Notes under the pieces: generated by a model
Told to the model about the DNA's origin: nothing
The model's database searches: none
What the model saw: only the letters and a program-made list of their open reading frames with translations
Made by a program: the position numbers and the translations under genes
Assembly (NCBI GenBank): GCA_028291545.1
Contig: JAQGHR010000161.1
Span: 1-51,325, forward strand
Direction of reading: 5' to 3'
DNA: 51,325 nt
From: Planctomycetota bacterium
GTDB lineage: Bacteria > Planctomycetota > Planctomycetia > Isosphaerales > Isosphaeraceae
In this document: positions 25,859-34,941 of the stretch, piece after piece
How positions within the stretch are numbered: the stretch's first letter is position 1
Layout of the letters: each line of letters opens with the position of its first letter

Positions 25859-27550
25859 TTGTCTGGCTGCCTGGCAGGTCGCTTGGCTAACACGACGCCA
25901 ACGGATGAGGGGCATCGCTTTTTCGGAAAATTAGGAATCGTCGCGGCCTCATCGGCCCGACGTGGGGTGGCGCTGCGAGCAGTGATCGCCTCGACGATAT
26001 TGTCCGGCGCTGTAATCGCCGTGCTATCCGCCCTCAGGGTGCCATCGAAGCCGGCCCCGCCGCTGGGCGACGAGAGCGAGGTAATCGCTCCGGGAGTCTC
26101 CATGCTCGCGGGGCTCGGGCCATCGGTCGCCTACGCGATCGAGACCGATGACGGACTGGTCCTCGTGGATTCGGGCCTGGAGCCCGACGCGGGATTGTTG
26201 CTGACTGCTCTGGGCAAGCTCGGCCTGGGAAATAAGCCGATCCTGGCAGTCTTGCTCACTCACGCTCATGGCGACCACTGCGGAGGCGCGGCCCGCCTTC
26301 GCGCAATGTCCGTGGCCCGAATTTATGCGGGTCGCGGTGATGCTCAAGTCATACGCGACGGAGGATCGCGTGATGCCATCTTCAGCACTTTCGAAATGAC
26401 CGGTCATGCGCCCCACCCGACCCCGATTGACGTCGAGCTCGTCGGCGGCGAAACCCTGAAGTTCGGAGGCGTCCGGGTCCGCGCTCTGGCCACGCCGGGT
26501 CACACTCCCGGAAGCGTTTGCTACCTGTTGGAAAAAGGCGGTCGGCGGATCCTATTCTCCGGAGATGTGATCTCCTCGCTCGTGGGCGAGCCGTCGCCCC
26601 ACGCGCCAGGTCGCGAACCTCTTGGGACGTATTCTGCGTACCTCTCCACGCAATATCGCGGTGATGCCGCCACGTACCGCGATTCGCTTCGCGCACTTCG
26701 CGCCCTGCCGGCGCCAGACCTCGTTTTGCCGGGGCATCCGGGTTCGGATCCGACCCCGCAGTTTCCCGTACTAGCTCACGGGCGGTGGGAAGCGATGCTC
26801 GACAAGGGGATCGCCGAGATGGAAGCTCTGGTGAGCCACCGCGCCGCCGACAGCGCGGATTTCCTTGATGGTCACGCCAAGGAACTCCTGCCGGGACTTG
26901 ACTATCTTGGCGACTTCCGGGGCCGAGCGGTCTTCTCCCTTCTGGCCTCGTCTCGGCTGGCAATTGTGAGTTCCCCTTCGGGGCCTGGACTCCTGGAGTT
27001 CGTCGCGGCGACCCGGAAGGGGCTGGGCCGTGCCCCGGTCGTGCCCTCCGCGATCCTGCTGACCTCCAGCCGTCCGGGCGAGATCGCGGGTCTTGGCGAC
27101 TTCGCGTTGCAGTCCGACTCGGCCGTCGTAGGGCCGTCCTCGGCCGAGGCGGCCATCCGCACGGCCTGCGGTCCGAAGGTCAAGTTCGTCGTGTCCGATC
27201 AACTCGCACAGCTAGGGTGGTTGCCCGCTGAGGCCATTCCGCTGAGGGGCCGGGGGGTGGCCCCGTGTGCCTACCAGATCGTCTGGGCCGGCAAGTCCGT
27301 CCTGTTCACGGGAAACATCCCGATCATCTACGATGGACCGGCACTCGCCGACCTCACCGCCGACCTGACTCGCGACCGAGATGCCGCGATCGAATACCTC
27401 CTGTCGATCGCCTCGCTGGAGAAGCTGAAGCCGGATCTATGGCTCCCTGCCATTCCATCGAACGGCCAGAATGCCAATCTCTATGGCCGCGAGTGGACGG
27501 AACTGATCGAGAACAACTACCGATTCGGCGCCACGGGGCTCGCCCCCTGA
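25859..27550 (+). CDS. MBL-fold metallo-hydrolase with degenerate second MBL-like half
   Basis: 563 aa from TTG 25859; another TTG at 25883 and internal GTGs are possible, since no ribosome binding site is decisive. A hydrophobic segment near residues 40-60 (VIASTILSGAVIAVLSALRV) is a signal or membrane anchor. The first domain has the metal-binding HAHGDH (135-140), then LATPGHTPGS and ILFSGD with further His/Asp ligands, and a VLPGHPGSDP block: a standard metallo-beta-lactamase fold. The C-terminal half (about 330-563) repeats strands such as SVLFTGNIP but has no HxHxDH, so it looks like a non-catalytic MBL-like half. It runs into the FG-GAP gene 79 nt downstream and is probably co-transcribed. 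Substrate unknown. Confidence 0.85.
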   Translation: MSGCLAGRLANTTPTDEGHRFFGKLGIVAASSARRGVALRAVIASTILSGAVIAVLSALRVPSKPAPPLGDESEVIAPGVSMLAGLGPSVAYAIETDDGLVLVDSGLEPDAGLLLTALGKLGLGNKPILAVLLTHAHGDHCGGAARLRAMSVARIYAGRGDAQVIRDGGSRDAIFSTFEMTGHAPHPTPIDVELVGGETLKFGGVRVRALATPGHTPGSVCYLLEKGGRRILFSGDVISSLVGEPSPHAPGREPLGTYSAYLSTQYRGDAATYRDSLRALRALPAPDLVLPGHPGSDPTPQFPVLAHGRWEAMLDKGIAEMEALVSHRAADSADFLDGHAKELLPGLDYLGDFRGRAVFSLLASSRLAIVSSPSGPGLLEFVAATRKGLGRAPVVPSAILLTSSRPGEIAGLGDFALQSDSAVVGPSSAEAAIRTACGPKVKFVVSDQLAQLGWLPAEAIPLRGRGVAPCAYQIVWAGKSVLFTGNIPIIYDGPALADLTADLTRDRDAAIEYLLSIASLEKLKPDLWLPAIPSNGQNANLYGREWTELIENNYRFGATGLAP

Positions 27551-27629
27551 TGCCAGCCCGATTGCGGCGCGTCGAGTCGAAATCCCGTCTTTCCTCCCGG
27601 TCCCAAACTTACGGCGGAGCCCCCTGACG

Positions 27630-29996
27630 ATGCGCAACGTATGCCGCGTTCTCCTGGCGGGCGTCGCGTGCCTGCTCGTCGCCGCGGTCGCCACGGGCGG
27701 GTTCATGTGGTCGGTCGGCCGCTCCCCCTCCACGCGGCTCCGGCCGCAGCCGTCACGGCCCCGGCCAAGCCCTGTCGTTCAGGCGGCCAAGAAGGCGGAG
27801 CTTCCCGCCGATGATCCGATCGAGTGGCCGCTGGAGGATGGCGGTGTGAGCCTGGCCAATCTCTTCACCGGCCCGCTTGGCGATGGACGATCGCTCTCGA
27901 CTCTTCGCGAGGCAATCCGGGTGCGTGGACCGCTTGCGGAGGCGCTCATGCGGTCGCGGCTGGACCTTCTCCATCTGGACGGGCATTCGAGCACCGACCA
28001 CGTCATCCAAGGGATTCAGATCCGCAACAGCCTGGCCCTTCTCGCCCTGTACGACGGCCGGCTCGAAGACGCCGACAAGGGCTTCGCCGAAGCGTTGGCC
28101 TGGGCCGAGAAAGCCGATACGAGTCCGGCCAAGCGCACCGATCTACTGCTCCTGCGGGGCGTCGTCGCCCTGAGGAGGGGCGAACGGGACAACTGCGTGG
28201 CGTGCGTCGGTCCGTCCTCCTGCATCTTCCCGATCTTGCCCGAAGCGGCCCACACGCAGCAGCGAGGCTCGCGTGATGCTGTCGCCTTGTTCACGGCCTG
28301 CCTGGAGCGCCGGCCCGAGGATCTGAGGGCGAGGTGGCTTCTGAACCTCGCCTACATGACCCTCGGCGAGTATCCCGACAAGGTTCCTGCGCGTTACCTC
28401 GTACCGTTGGACGGTTTCCGCTCGAAGCTGGACGTGGGCCGATCCGTCAACGTGGCCAATTCCGCCGGACTCAACACCCGCGGGCCGAACCTTGCTGGCG
28501 GGAGTGTGTTCGACGACTTCACCGGTGATGGCTTGCCCGACCTCTTGACCACGTCGCTCGACATCGACCGCGGCGCGTCGCTGTTCGTCAATCGCGGGGA
28601 CGGGACGTTCGAGGACCGGTCCGCCGCGGCCGGTCTGTCGGATCAAGTCTACGCCCTGAACGTGACTCGAACGGACTACGACAACGACGGAGACCTCGAC
28701 GCCCTGCTGCTTCGCGGAGGCTGGGAGCGCCCGATGCGAATGTCCCTGCTTCGCAATCGCGGGGACGGCACCTTCGAGGACGTGACCCTGGCCGCCGGCC
28801 TGGACGAGCCGATCACATGCGAGTCGGCGGCCTGGGGCGATTTCGACGGCGACGGCCTGGTGGACGTTTTCACGTGCGGCGAGTACCTCCTCCCTTCGGG
28901 CCAGTCCGCCGCATCCGGCCCCGATCCCCGCAACCGCTGTCGTCTCTATCGCAACCGGGGCGATGGCACCTTTGAGGATGTAGCCTCACGCGCCGGCGTG
29001 GAAAACATGCGGTGTGCCAAGGGTTCGGCGTGGGGCGATTACGATGGAGACGGCCGGATCGACCTCTATGTTTCCAACATGAGCGGTCCAAGCCGGCTCT
29101 ATCACAACGAAGGGGACGGTACATTCCGCGACGTGGCCCCCGACCTGGGCGTCACTGGAGCCGAGGCGAGCTTCGCGGTCTGATTCTGGGACTACGACAA
29201 CGATGGCCGCCCCGACATCTACGTCAACGAGAATCTGGCCTCGACCTCCCAGATCATCGCTACGGCCCTCGGGAAGACGGTCTCGCGGCCGAGCCGCCCG
29301 CGGATCTATAAGAACCTCGGCCCGGGTGGTTTTCGCGAGGTAAGCAAGGAACTCGGCCTGGACCGGCCGATGACGCCGATGGGCTGCAACTTCGGCGACA
29401 TCGACAACGACGGATTCCTGGACGTCTTCCTCGGGACCGGAGGGATGTCGTACGAAGACCTCATCCCCGACTTGCTGTTCAAGAACGTCGGCGGATTGCG
29501 ATTCGAGGATGTCACCATGTCCTCCGGGACCGGCCATCTCCAGAAGGGGCACGGCGTGTCGTTCGCCGACTTCGACTTCGACTTCGACGGCGATGGCGCG
29601 CTGGACTTCTTCGTCGAGAACGGCGGGGCCGCGCCGGGCGACCAATCGCACAACGCCTTGTTCAAGAACCCCGGACACAAGCGACACTGGCTCGACGTTA
29701 AGCTTGTGGGAACGAGGACCAACCGCTCGGCCCTGGGTGCCAAGCTTCGCGCCGTCGTCACAGGCGCAGACGGCAAGGCACGGACGATTCATCGCACGAT
29801 CGGGGACAATTCCAGCTTCGGTGGCAACAGTCTGGTCGAACACCTCGGCCTGGCCGATTCCACCCGAGTGGACTTGCTGGAGGTGACCTGGCCGATCGGC
29901 CCGATGATTCAGGAGTTCCGCGATCTGACTGTCGACCGCAGCATCGTGATCACCGAGGGCTCCGCGAACATTGCGGCGATTCCGAAACGGAAATAA
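27630..29996 (+). pseudogene. CRTAC1-like FG-GAP/ASPIC-UnbV protein interrupted by an in-frame TGA
   Basis: 789 codons in one frame, with a TGA at 29181-29183 (codon 518). The first part (517 aa) has an N-terminal membrane anchor or signal (VLLAGVACLLVAAVATGG), a helical TPR-like region, then calcium-binding FG-GAP repeats with DYDNDGDLD, DFDGDGLVD and DYDGDGRID. Beyond the TGA the same frame continues at once with FWDYDNDGRPD, more repeats (DIDNDGFLD), and a C-terminal ASPIC/UnbV domain with RSALGAKLRAVV and GDNSSFGGNS. Relatives usually have Trp just before FWDYDNDG, so TGG to TGA is the simplest explanation. It is a nonsense mutation, a sequencing error or readthrough. Translation could also restart at ATG 29370. 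Family call firm; integrity unresolved. Probably an extracellular beta-propeller protein. Confidence 0.85.
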
Positions 29997-30157
29997 CGTG
30001 GAAGGCTGTATACCGATGCGGCCGCTCGTTTGGCGAGGTGAGCTGTGCGCGAGTCGCTACTCGTCGTCCGATGCATCTGACCGGGACGTCGACGGTCGCT
30101 CTTGGAGAGCGATTTACAAGTATTAATAAAAGTCATAGTTCGGCCTGCGATAGAACG

Positions 30158-31636
30158 ATGGACCAGATCCTCAAACAAATTCCGCGGACACCGCGCCTGG
30201 CCCATGCCCCGGTCGGCGTCTCATCGCGATCGCGGACCGTTCTCGTCGTGGGCGCGGGTGTCAGCGGCCTGACGACTGCGTTGTGCCTGGGACGCAGGGG
30301 CTTCACCACCGTTGTGCTCGCAGACCGATTCTCGCCCCACGTCACATCGAACGTAGCGGGGGCCTTGTGGGAGTGGCCTCCCGCCGTTTGCGGTCATCAA
30401 TTCGATCAGGCCTCACTGGAGAGATCGAAGGCCTGGTGTGAGACGTCTTACGCCATTTTCTCGGAACTCTCGCTCGATCCGGCCACGGGTGTCCACCTTC
30501 GGCCGGTGACGTTTTATTTTTCTCAGCCGATAGGCGAGACACCGCGGGCACTCTCCAAGATGGAGGAACTCCGGGTCCGGGTCGCGAATTTTCGGCATGA
30601 CCGTGCCCTGATCGCGGAGAACGAGATCAACCCGGCCCTTGGGTTACGCGACGCGTACTCGTACCTCGCACCGATGGTCGATACGGATACCTACATGCAT
30701 TGGCTGATGAGCCAGGCCCTCGACGTCGGGTGCCGTTTCGTCGAGCGTAAAATCACGGGGGCACTTCGCGAGCAAGAGGCGGACCTGCGGAGAGAATTTG
30801 ACGCGCGGACGATCGTGAACTGTTCGGGGCTCGGGGCTGCCGAGCTAGCGGAGGACGAGGTCCGACCCCTGCGGGGCGCACTCGTCAGGGTCCGCAACGA
30901 TGGGCGAACCACGCCCCGAATCACCCAGGCACACTGCATCTCGCACACCGCCGGCGACGGCGAGGAAGGATTCATTTTCATCCTCCCCCGAGGGGATGAG
31001 AGGCTGGTCCTCGGTGGTTTTGCCGAGCTAAACCAGTCAGGCCTCGATATCGGCCTTCACAACCACGAGCCCGTCCGCGCGATGTATCGTCGCTGCGTCG
31101 AGTTCCTGCCGGCCCTCCAACACGCGGTGATCGACGCCGACGAGCCTGTCAGAGTGGGACTGCGACCCTTCCGCAAGGCAAACGTCCGCCTTGAGCAGGA
31201 GCCGAACACGCGCATCATCCACAATTACGGCCATGGCGGATCGGGCGTCTCGTTCTCCTGGGGCACCTCTCTCGAGGCCACCGAGCTGGTCGAGGCCCTG
31301 GTGGCGGCGGGAATCCGAATCCGCCAAAGGACGAGGGGATGGCTCAAACGGTACGAGACATGCTCCACGATCCGGGAATTGCTGACCTGGCCGGAGAATA
31401 CCCGGAGTTCTCGCCCTGTGATTGATCGCTGGCTGGGCAACCCACCCCCTCGCGGGATCAGCGATGCCGTTGCTACGGGACGACGCGCCAGGAGACAAAC
31501 TGTCCTCCGCGGGGGAGTCCAAGACATCTTGTCGCGGTCGAACGCCGATGGGGGTGACACCCTACCCGAATCCACAATGCGGCGATACAAGACGACTCGG
31601 CCAAACGGTTTGGTCGACTACGTCGCCGTCGAATGA
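30158..31636 (+). CDS. FAD-dependent D-amino-acid oxidase-like protein
   Basis: 492 aa from ATG 30158 (MDQILKQ); the frame opens at 30038 but the upstream part looks non-coding, and neither start has a strong ribosome binding site. A Rossmann dinucleotide motif, VLVVGAGVSGLTTAL (about 28-42), starts the DAO fold. GALWEWPP and the C-terminal NYGHGGSGVSFSWG are hallmarks of D-amino-acid oxidase, where the latter contacts FAD and substrate. The family ends shortly after this Gly-rich motif; here about 110 further residues (RTRGWLKRYETCSTIREL onward) resemble no part of the family and may be read-through into former intergenic or decayed sequence. Likely oxidises D-amino acids or related amines to imino acids and H2O2; cytoplasmic. 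Confidence 0.8.
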   Translation: MDQILKQIPRTPRLAHAPVGVSSRSRTVLVVGAGVSGLTTALCLGRRGFTTVVLADRFSPHVTSNVAGALWEWPPAVCGHQFDQASLERSKAWCETSYAIFSELSLDPATGVHLRPVTFYFSQPIGETPRALSKMEELRVRVANFRHDRALIAENEINPALGLRDAYSYLAPMVDTDTYMHWLMSQALDVGCRFVERKITGALREQEADLRREFDARTIVNCSGLGAAELAEDEVRPLRGALVRVRNDGRTTPRITQAHCISHTAGDGEEGFIFILPRGDERLVLGGFAELNQSGLDIGLHNHEPVRAMYRRCVEFLPALQHAVIDADEPVRVGLRPFRKANVRLEQEPNTRIIHNYGHGGSGVSFSWGTSLEATELVEALVAAGIRIRQRTRGWLKRYETCSTIRELLTWPENTRSSRPVIDRWLGNPPPRGISDAVATGRRARRQTVLRGGVQDILSRSNADGGDTLPESTMRRYKTTRPNGLVDYVAVE

Positions 31637-31771
31637 GTGCCGGAGACTGCTCGGGCACGCGACTTGTATCGGTCCGGAACCTCGGCCGGCTGGCGCCGCG
31701 TGGGTATTCCAAGTCTTGTGCCGGTCTGAATGCAAAGCGTTTGTGGGTAATCCCTGTGCACCCGGAGGTGC

Positions 31772-32059
31772 ATGATGATTTGTCCTCACGAAGTCGACCT
31801 GGAGCCTGTCCCCCCGCGTACTGCGGGGTGCGAGGAATGCCTGAAGCTGGGAACGCCCTGGGTCCATCTCCGCCTCTGCCTGACTTGCGGCCACGTCGGC
31901 TGCTGCGACAGTTCGCCTGGCCGGCACGCCACCCGCCACTTCCACAACACGACTCATCCGGTGGTCGCCTCGTTCGAGCCTGGTGAGCGGTGGGCCTGGT
32001 GCTACATCGATCGAGCGGAGCTGGACGTTCCTCCCGCGTCTGCACAGTATCTGCGTTAG
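31772..32059 (+). CDS. UBP-type zinc finger domain protein
   Basis: 95 aa. ATG 31772 and the adjacent ATG 31775 both follow GGAGG; the second has the better spacing (6 nt). The protein is one ZnF-UBP module: CPHEV, CEECLKLG, LRLCLTCGHVGCCDSSPGRHA and HFHNTTHPVV give the Cys/His ligand set, and the tail ends in ERWAWCYID. In eukaryotes this finger binds the ubiquitin C-terminus. Bacterial copies are stand-alone and, as here, typically sit just upstream of a cyclic-nucleotide-binding/thioredoxin-reductase-like gene (36 nt gap), so the two are likely partners. Confidence 0.9.
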   Translation: MMICPHEVDLEPVPPRTAGCEECLKLGTPWVHLRLCLTCGHVGCCDSSPGRHATRHFHNTTHPVVASFEPGERWAWCYIDRAELDVPPASAQYLR

Positions 32060-32094
32060 TCCGGCGGGGTCTTGTCCCGCGAGGGTTACCAGAG

Positions 32095-33744
32095 ATGGAC
32101 GAGAATAACCTGGAAGCGATCGCCTTGCCCACTCTTGACGAAGCCCGGTTGGCCTCGTTGGGCAACTGCCCATTGACGAAGCTCAGGCAGTACCGCGACG
32201 GCGAGTCGATCTTTGAGGCCGGGGACCGCGAGTGTAAATTCGACGTCGTCAAGTCCGGCGATGTTGAGATTCGTGACGAATCGGGGGAGACTCCGAAAAC
32301 GATCGTTGTCCTTCACCCCGGTCAGTTCACCGGAGACATCGCGCAACTGACCGGCGGCCCGGCGCTGGTCAGCGGCGTTGCACGAGGGAATTGCGAGGTT
32401 TATGAAGTCTCGCAACCCGCCTTGCGCAATCTCTTGAACCAACACCTGGACATGGCCGATTTGATCCTGCGCGCATTCATCGCACGCTGGCGCTACCTGC
32501 GACAGCCGGGACGATTCACGGGTCTCCGCGTGATCGGTCGGCAAGACTCGCCGGATACGCTCAGAGTTCGTAATTTTTTGGACAAGAATGGGGTCCCGTT
32601 CACCTGGTTGAACCTGGATACCAATCCGCAGGCGACGCAACTGCTGTCCCGACTCGGTGTTGGCGAAGGATCCTCGCCGGTGGTCGCCTGGGGCTGCAAG
32701 GTGGTCATGCGCAATCCCACGAACCGCGAGCTGGCCGAAGCCCTCGGCCTCCGTCAACCTCTGGAGCAGAGGGTCTACGATCTAGCCGTGGTCGGGGCCG
32801 GGCCGGCCGGGCTTGCGGCGGCGGTCTACGGCGCCTCGGAGGGGCTGAACACGGTGGTCCTTGAGCGTACGGCTCCCGGTGGCCAGGCCGGTCGAAGCAT
32901 GCGGATCGAGAATTACCTGGGCTTCCCGACCGGCATCACGGGTGCCGACCTGGCGGAGCGTGCGGTGGTTCAGGCCTACAAGTTCGGGGCGTGCGTGTCC
33001 GTCGCCACACTGGTCCAGGGCCTCTCTTTCGACGACGGTCGTGCAGTGCTTCACCTCGACGGAGGCGAGACGGTCGCGTCCAGGTCCCTCTTGATCGCGT
33101 CCGGGGCCGACTACCGCCGGTTGGGTGTCGAGGGATGCGAGCCGTTTGAGGGGCGAGGTGTCTACTACGCCGCGACCCCGATTGAGGCTCAGATGTGCCG
33201 GGGATCTGACGTCATCGTCGTCGGCGGTGGGAATTCCGCCGGTCAGGCCGCCGTCTACCTCGCCGGCCAGACTCGCAAAGTCTACCTCATCATCCGCGGC
33301 GACGACCTGTACAAGGACATGTCGACGTATCTGGCTCGGCGGGTCGAGGAGACCCCTAACATCGAGGTGTTGCGCAATACCGAGGTGCGGCGAATTTCCG
33401 GCGATGGGCACATCGGCGAAGTCGAGGTCGTCAACAACAAGACCGGAGAAGTGCGAACGATCAAGACCCAGGCGCTCTTCAGCTTCATCGGGGCGGCACC
33501 CCGGACCGACTGGCTCCCTCCCGAGGTTGAACGCGACGACGAGGGATTCGTACGGACCGGCCCCTGCCTGGCGAATTCCCAGCACTGGACCGTGCCTCGG
33601 CCGCCGTCATTGCTGGAGACCAGTCACGCCGGTGTGTTCGCCGCCGGAGACGTCCGGTCCGGATCCGTCAAGCGCGTCGCCTCGGCCGTCGGCGAGGGAG
33701 CGATGGCGGTACAGTTCGTTCATCAGTATTTGAAGCAGGCATGA
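32095..33744 (+). CDS. cNMP-binding domain fused to a glutaredoxin-like and a thioredoxin-reductase-like domain
   Basis: 549 aa; ATG 32095 with GAGGG 9 nt upstream. Residues about 20-140 form a cyclic-nucleotide-binding fold (YRDGESIFEAGD, PGQFTGDIAQLTGG). About 165-215 is a thioredoxin/glutaredoxin-like insert (SPDTLRVRNFLDKNGVPFTW, SSPVVAWG) without CxxC. From 228 there is an FAD domain (VVGAGPAGLAAAVYGA) and an NADPH domain (VIVVGGGNSAGQAA, about 374), then VFAAGDVRSGSVKRVASAVGEG. The usual redox pair of thioredoxin reductase (CxxC before the NADPH motif) is replaced by a segment with a single Cys (IEAQMCRGSD), so classical thioredoxin reduction is unlikely. It may be a ligand-gated NAD(P)H flavoprotein working with the adjacent UBP finger. 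Confidence 0.9.
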   Translation: MDENNLEAIALPTLDEARLASLGNCPLTKLRQYRDGESIFEAGDRECKFDVVKSGDVEIRDESGETPKTIVVLHPGQFTGDIAQLTGGPALVSGVARGNCEVYEVSQPALRNLLNQHLDMADLILRAFIARWRYLRQPGRFTGLRVIGRQDSPDTLRVRNFLDKNGVPFTWLNLDTNPQATQLLSRLGVGEGSSPVVAWGCKVVMRNPTNRELAEALGLRQPLEQRVYDLAVVGAGPAGLAAAVYGASEGLNTVVLERTAPGGQAGRSMRIENYLGFPTGITGADLAERAVVQAYKFGACVSVATLVQGLSFDDGRAVLHLDGGETVASRSLLIASGADYRRLGVEGCEPFEGRGVYYAATPIEAQMCRGSDVIVVGGGNSAGQAAVYLAGQTRKVYLIIRGDDLYKDMSTYLARRVEETPNIEVLRNTEVRRISGDGHIGEVEVVNNKTGEVRTIKTQALFSFIGAAPRTDWLPPEVERDDEGFVRTGPCLANSQHWTVPRPPSLLETSHAGVFAAGDVRSGSVKRVASAVGEGAMAVQFVHQYLKQA

Positions 33745-33890
33745 CCCGGCGCAGTCGTCGGCCCGAGCGAAGCGTGTGAACCCGGCCATCGAGGGTCCGA
33801 GGAGCGAACCGCCGACGGGGACGGTCGGCTACAAGATAATCTCGCTGTGAGGTCTCCTCTTCGAGGATCAACACAGCCAGGAGGCCACCA

Positions 33891-34196
33891 ATGCGACGTA
33901 GCAATGGCCGGAGAACACGCGCTGCTGGATCCGTGGTGTCGTCCCGGGTGTTCGCGGATTCACGGCGAATCCATGAGCCGGTCACACCTGAAGCGAGGAC
34001 TGCGCCGGGAAGGGACGGCCGATCTCGTCATCTTGGACTTGCGTGGGTCCGCGACCTGGGCCGAGCGATCAAGGCGTCCTTATCGGGAACTGGGGCGCCG
34101 CGATTTGTTCGGGCTCGGGAAGGTCATGCGGTGTCACGAGGGTCGGTCGTGACTTACTCCCAGCGCAATGGTTTTACGTCACAGGCCTGGACGTGA
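33891..34196 (+). CDS. Doubtful hypothetical ORF with a strong ribosome binding site
   Basis: 101 aa. GGAGG sits 6 nt before ATG 33891, unusually good for this stretch, but the product is Arg/Ser-rich with no family signature, its third-codon-position GC is lower than in neighbours, and another frame is equally open (33847-34152). Its end overlaps the 3' end of csrA on the other strand by 18 nt. It could be a young or decayed gene. The rest of 33745-34178 shows nothing else. Confidence 0.25.
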   Translation: MRRSNGRRTRAAGSVVSSRVFADSRRIHEPVTPEARTAPGRDGRSRHLGLAWVRDLGRAIKASLSGTGAPRFVRAREGHAVSRGSVVTYSQRNGFTSQAWT

Positions 34197-34406
34197 GCGA
34201 TGGCGTGCTGTGTTCGTCGACGTCGACACGTCTGGGCACGTCCCATCGGCTGGAATGGGAAGCAATAGTTCCTCACGAAAAATCTCAATTCGATCGGGGG
34301 CCTCGATCCCGAGGCGGACCTGGTTGCCCCGGGTGCCCACGATCGTGACGCGGATGTTGCCGTCGATGACGATCGTTTCGTTCAGCTTTCGGCTCAAAAC
34401 AAGCAT
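34179..34406 (-). CDS. csrA: CsrA, RNA-binding carbon storage regulator
   Basis: 75 aa. MLVLSRKLNETIVI, VTIVGTRGNQVRLGIEAP and the REEL segment with the RNA-contacting Arg equivalent to R44 are all present, so this is a complete CsrA of normal fold with a polar tail of about 15 residues. CsrA dimers bind GGA motifs in mRNA leaders and repress or stabilise translation. The ATG follows the stop of the BON gene by only 2 nt, and its AGGGAG lies inside the end of that gene, implying coupled translation. No fliW or flagellar genes, its usual neighbours, are nearby. Confidence 0.95.
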   Translation of the reverse strand: MLVLSRKLNETIVIDGNIRVTIVGTRGNQVRLGIEAPDRIEIFREELLLPIPADGTCPDVSTSTNTARHRSRPGL

Positions 34407-34408
34407 CG

Positions 34409-34804
34409 TTAGCGACTCCCTGGTTGGTGTTGAGAGAGATTCGTCTCATCCCACGATTGTGGCTGTTCTCTGATCCGAATTGACGAGATCGTCCCCGTCG
34501 CTGCCCGATCGAGCCCGACCACAGGGCGGATCGTGTTGCCCGTAACATCGATCAAATTGATGACCTGTTGCACGCCCTCGACATCCGCGACGACGGCCTG
34601 AGCCATCTGCTTCAGGTAATATGAGGGAAGGCGGCCTCGTAGCCACGCAACCCTGCCGCTGACCTCGCAAGAGACGTCGCGCAGGGCAAGGTAGCCGCTG
34701 CGCCGAAGCCGGCCCTCGGCCTCGGGACCGAGGCAGTCCCGACGATTCGGGATGGCGACCGATGGAATTTCGCATTCAAGGGCTGGACTTGCGGAATCAA
34801 TCAC
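34409..34804 (-). CDS. BON-domain protein, co-operonic with csrA
   Basis: 131 aa from GTG 34804, favoured because GGAG lies 8 nt upstream; ATG 34825 in the same frame is the alternative, and the frame is open to 34975. The BON core is AEGRLRRSGYLALRDVSCEV, SGRVAWLRGRLPSYYLK and VVADVEGVQQVINLIDV, the alternating helix-strand pattern of this 60-residue domain. BON domains bind phospholipid or act as interaction modules (OsmY, secretins). No signal peptide is evident, so it is probably cytoplasmic. Tail residues QHQPGSR encode the ribosome binding site of csrA. The link to csrA suggests a regulatory or stress role. Confidence 0.8.
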   Translation of the reverse strand: MIDSASPALECEIPSVAIPNRRDCLGPEAEGRLRRSGYLALRDVSCEVSGRVAWLRGRLPSYYLKQMAQAVVADVEGVQQVINLIDVTGNTIRPVVGLDRAATGTISSIRIREQPQSWDETNLSQHQPGSR

Positions 34805-34941
34805 GTTGCCGACTCCATGGCGCATCGTGATGGGCGGTCCACCATCGGTGCCTCGGATGCGGCGGTCATGACCGCAAAGAATACAGCACCGGAACGCGAA
34901 GCGTCCCGGTCGTCCGGTCATCGGACGAGGGTGCAAGGCGC

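Noticed and set aside
27630..29996. Genome-wide recoding of TGA as Trp or selenocysteine to explain the interrupted gene
   Set aside because: Many other genes here end in TGA, including overlapping ATGA junctions, and no SECIS-like hairpin is evident after the codon; a single mutation or error is simpler.
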